Shown one piece after another: positions 4,809 through 6,449 of a stretch of 6,449 nt of DNA. The stretch is from assembly GCA_947311815.1 (NCBI GenBank), contig CAMZMA010000118.1, positions 1-6,449 on the forward strand, written 5' to 3'. The stretch is from an uncultured Flavobacteriaceae bacterium (GTDB taxonomy: Bacteria > Bacteroidota > Bacteroidia > Flavobacteriales > Flavobacteriaceae). Position numbers and translations under genes: made by a program. Under the pieces are notes generated by a model. The model was not told where the DNA came from. It worked only from the letters and a program-made list of their open reading frames with translations, and made no database searches. Numbering within the stretch: the first letter of the stretch is position 1; the number at the start of each line of letters is the position of its first letter.

Positions 4809-5491
4809 CCGTAAAGTTGTTGTAATGCTTTCTTTTTTGCTTCATTTTTTTGCTTTCTCAAAACTTCATCTTTATATTTTTTTCTTCTTTTCAAAACTTC
4901 ATAAGTCAATGCTATCAAACTCATTTTAAAACTAACATTAAAACCTCTACCCGAAACCGTTTTTAAATTCCAATTCTGCTCTAATTCTGCTTTTATTTTT
5001 CTTAATTGATAAGGCACGTTGTACTTTTTTAAACTGTTGGATAATTCGTAATATTCACTAACTGTTTTAGTCTTTCCGTCCATTCTTGACAACCAATATT
5101 TATTTGTTATCTTACAGTATGATTTGTTTTGCAAAATGCTTTTAATAGCAAGAAACCCTAAAAGTGTAACCTTTTCAAATTCTGTCTTTTCATTTTTGTA
5201 ATAATCCCAAAAAATAGAAAGATTAAGACCAACCATAGGGCTGTTTGACGGCAAACTATCAATCAAGATTTCTCCACGTTCTAAACTTTTATTATCATCT
5301 GCTAATGAAACATTAAAAAAAATTTTAGTTTCTTTTATTGCTAATTTTTTATTTCCATACCCTAAATAATCTAAATAATGCTTATAAATAGCGTAATAGA
5401 GAATATCATTTAAAACTTGTTTGTCATTTAACAAAAAACCCTCTAGCAACTGTATAGGAAAATTAAAATATTTTTCTTTATCACTTGCCAT
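4784..5491 (-). CDS. Hypothetical protein of 235 residues with a basic tail
   Basis: I do not recognise a family. The N-terminus (KYFNFPIQLLEGFLLNDKQVLNDILYYAIYKHYL) looks like two amphipathic helices. The middle contains a CKITNKYWLSRMDGKTKTVSEYY stretch. The last 40 residues (about 196-235) are rich in Lys and Arg and could form a basic, possibly coiled-coil, nucleic-acid-binding helix. There is no signal peptide or membrane segment. Its ATG begins 3 nt after the stop of the nuclease gene, so it is surely in that operon. Its final codons contain two of the phased iterons, and the tandem 13-mers follow directly. By analogy with replicons whose initiator gene abuts its own origin, it is a candidate replication protein, but no motif proves that. 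Confidence 0.6.
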   Translation of the reverse strand: MASDKEKYFNFPIQLLEGFLLNDKQVLNDILYYAIYKHYLDYLGYGNKKLAIKETKIFFNVSLADDNKSLERGEILIDSLPSNSPMVGLNLSIFWDYYKNEKTEFEKVTLLGFLAIKSILQNKSYCKITNKYWLSRMDGKTKTVSEYYELSNSLKKYNVPYQLRKIKAELEQNWNLKTVSGRGFNVSFKMSLIALTYEVLKRRKKYKDEVLRKQKNEAKKKALQQLYGTQPKRNL

Positions 5492-5494
5492 ACC

Positions 5495-5968
5495 CTATTT
5501 TATGAAATTATTGTACCAGTTGTAAAAATCCTCAAAGGTTCTGACAATGATATAAACGCCACCAGCTTGCTCAATTTTCTTTTGATAGTCAATTTGTCCT
5601 TGACTTTGGTATCTGTCGCCTGTGGCTTTGCATTTTATCTCTATCTTAACAGAACGCCCTTTAATTGTAGCCGAAATATCTGCTGCACCTACTTGGGTAC
5701 TTCCTTTTATCCATTTTACGCTTCCAATAGTTCGTGTATTGCCTAAAACATCTGTATAGGTTTTTCGTTTGTCTAATTGTCTGCCTGTGGCACTTATCCG
5801 TTCGGCTTGATAACCGTTTAACTCGATAAAATCAATGACGGCTTTTGTTAAACCGTTAGAAGTCCTGTCTGTGTATTTTGGTAGAGGTATGGCGTGTTTT
5901 GGCATACTTGGGTATCTAAATTCTAACCTCTTCAATGCTAACTTGTTTAATACGTGTATTGCTTTCAT
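5495..5968 (-). CDS. VRR-NUC-like PD-(D/E)XK nuclease
   Basis: A 157-residue protein with the core of a restriction-like nuclease fold in its second half. GAADISATIKGRSVKIEIKCKATGD (95-119) supplies the metal-binding aspartate D97 and the E-x-K motif E110-I-K112. It is followed by YQSQGQIDYQKKIEQAGGVYIIV (120-142), a helix with glutamines and the GG-x-Y-x-x-V strand typical of VRR-NUC nucleases in phages and mobile elements. All catalytic residues expected for this fold are present. The first 60 residues or so form an extra domain, with TKAVIDFIELNGYQAERI matching the usual first helix. Such enzymes act on branched or flap DNA during replication or recombination; the exact substrate here is unknown. 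The gene starts 1 nt after the stop of the upstream gene (TAATATG), so translation is probably coupled. Confidence 0.8.
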   Translation of the reverse strand: MKAIHVLNKLALKRLEFRYPSMPKHAIPLPKYTDRTSNGLTKAVIDFIELNGYQAERISATGRQLDKRKTYTDVLGNTRTIGSVKWIKGSTQVGAADISATIKGRSVKIEIKCKATGDRYQSQGQIDYQKKIEQAGGVYIIVRTFEDFYNWYNNFIK

Positions 5969-5969
5969 A

Positions 5970-6278
5970 TTAAAAAAGTTTTGTTTGATTGGATGTAGTG
6001 AAAAAATCGGGATTTGAAGTAAGATACCACGCCCTAAAACCTGTTATTTTACAATACGTTTTTTTGACTTCTTTTAGTTTACCTACTTTTTCTAAACCAC
6101 GCTTATACCTCGTGATGCACTTTTGAGGTATGCCAGTTGCATCGGTTACCATTGATGCAGTTGCTACGTGATTTTGCAAATATTCAAATATGGTTTGAAG
6201 TTGTGTAGTTCTTTTCTTACTTTTGCCTTGTCCGTTATCAAAAGACTTTTTAAGGCTTTGTTTACTTTGTGTATTCAT
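5970..6278 (-). CDS. Small winged-helix-like protein, putative DNA-binding regulator
   Basis: A 102-residue basic protein. Residues about 24-38 (RTTQLQTIFEYLQNH) form a first helix. Residues 39-65 (VATASMVTDATGIPQKCITRYKRGLEK) read as a helix-turn-helix, and 66-88 (VGKLKEVKKTYCKITGFRAWYLT) look like a beta-hairpin wing. I recall similar short proteins of unknown function in mobile islands of Bacteroidetes, but no name can be given. The N-terminal 20 residues are Ser/Lys/Gln-rich and probably disordered. It begins 4 nt after the excisionase-like gene and is followed after 1 nt by the nuclease gene, so it belongs to one operon. Gene control or a replication-accessory role are both possible. Confidence 0.6.
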   Translation of the reverse strand: MNTQSKQSLKKSFDNGQGKSKKRTTQLQTIFEYLQNHVATASMVTDATGIPQKCITRYKRGLEKVGKLKEVKKTYCKITGFRAWYLTSNPDFFTTSNQTKLF

Positions 6279-6282
6279 AGCC

Positions 6283-6449
6283 TTATCTTTTGTATTTTAA
6301 TGATTTAACTTCATTTAAGGCATTGAATAACTCCGAGTGTAGAATGTAATATTTACGCCCTAATCTTTCGGCTTTAATGTTACCGTTTTTAATATGGTTT
6401 CGGATTGTTAAGGGAATTACTCCTAAAAGTTCAGCACTTTCTTTAATAG
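6283..6449 (-). CDS. Excisionase-like helix-turn-helix protein (partial, 5' end outside window)
   Basis: Translating the minus strand from the window edge gives 54 codons and a TAA stop. The fragment reads IKESAELLGVIPLTIRNHIK and continues NGNIKAERLGRKYYI. This is the MerR-like HTH_17/excisionase pattern: S-A-E-L-L-G-V-x-x-x-T-I-R as the helix-turn-helix, then x-G-x-I-K-A-x-R-L-G-R-x-Y-x-I as the wing and strand. In integrative elements such proteins act as Xis-type recombination directionality factors, and they are often encoded next to the integrase. The gene leads the visible operon, with only 4 nt before the next start. The N-terminus is missing, so length and start are unknown; a simple transcription regulator is the alternative. 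Confidence 0.75.
   Translation of the reverse strand, partial: IKESAELLGVIPLTIRNHIKNGNIKAERLGRKYYILHSELFNALNEVKSLKYKR

Larger units (their letters stand above)
3555..6449. mobile_element. One end of an ssrA-integrated prophage or phage-satellite element (partial)
   Basis: From the end of ssrA to the window edge all genes are on the minus strand and of mobile-element type: an excisionase-like HTH, a winged-helix-like protein, a VRR-NUC-like nuclease, an unknown protein, an iteron-rich gap, a TerS-like and a DUF5681-like protein. There is no TerL, portal, capsid or tail gene between the TerS and the attachment site. The layout recalls phage-inducible chromosomal islands, where terS lies at the end away from the integrase. 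A remnant prophage is the main alternative. The right boundary and any integrase are outside the window. Confidence 0.65.

Noticed and set aside
5835..6017. 60-codon plus-strand frame opposite the nuclease and winged-helix genes
   Set aside because: It spans the junction of two supported minus-strand genes and has no independent support.

Overview
The window comes from an AT-rich genome of the Bacteroidetes, most likely the Flavobacteriaceae. The evidence is a flavobacterial-type FtsY tail followed by RimO, a promoter matching the Bacteroidetes TAnnTTTG box, A-rich start regions without Shine-Dalgarno sites, a tmRNA whose tag reads GEDNYALAA, and a flavobacterial intergenic repeat (recognised from memory). 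It splits into a chromosomal left half (1-3554) and what looks like one end of an integrated mobile element (about 3555-6449).

Left half: the last 26 codons of ftsY (1-81) are followed by rimO (136-1446, ribosomal protein S12 methylthiotransferase). A structured intergenic stretch (1481-1575) and a very strong symmetric terminator (1589-1637) separate rimO from a convergent gene for a saccharopine dehydrogenase/alanine dehydrogenase-type oxidoreductase (1695-2906, minus). Beyond it are two divergent promoter candidates, a probable small structured RNA (about 2987-3073), two copies of a 20-bp repeat sitting in hairpin loops, and the complete tmRNA gene ssrA (3164-3554) with its terminator-like hairpin.

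Right half: directly after the 3' end of ssrA, a well known integration target, every gene lies on the minus strand and reads toward ssrA. In transcription order they are an excisionase-like HTH protein (cut by the window edge), a winged-helix-like protein, a VRR-NUC-like nuclease and a 235-residue protein of unknown function, all packed with gaps of 1-4 nt. A repeat-rich AT-rich gap follows, then a terminase small subunit-like protein and a DUF5681-like protein. No large terminase, portal or capsid gene is present, and the element appears to end at ssrA.

The most interesting reading, which is inference, is a phage satellite resembling a phage-inducible chromosomal island: regulators and excision at one side, replication in the middle, and a TerS at the attachment-site end to redirect a helper phage's packaging. 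The gap at 4523-4783 supports a replication role. It carries five tandem 13-bp AT-rich units and four GGTTGCGTT-like iterons whose starts are 66, 22 and 11 bp apart, all multiples of 11, a layout expected for a replication origin or partition site. The integrase, which would settle the case, must lie beyond 6449 if it exists.
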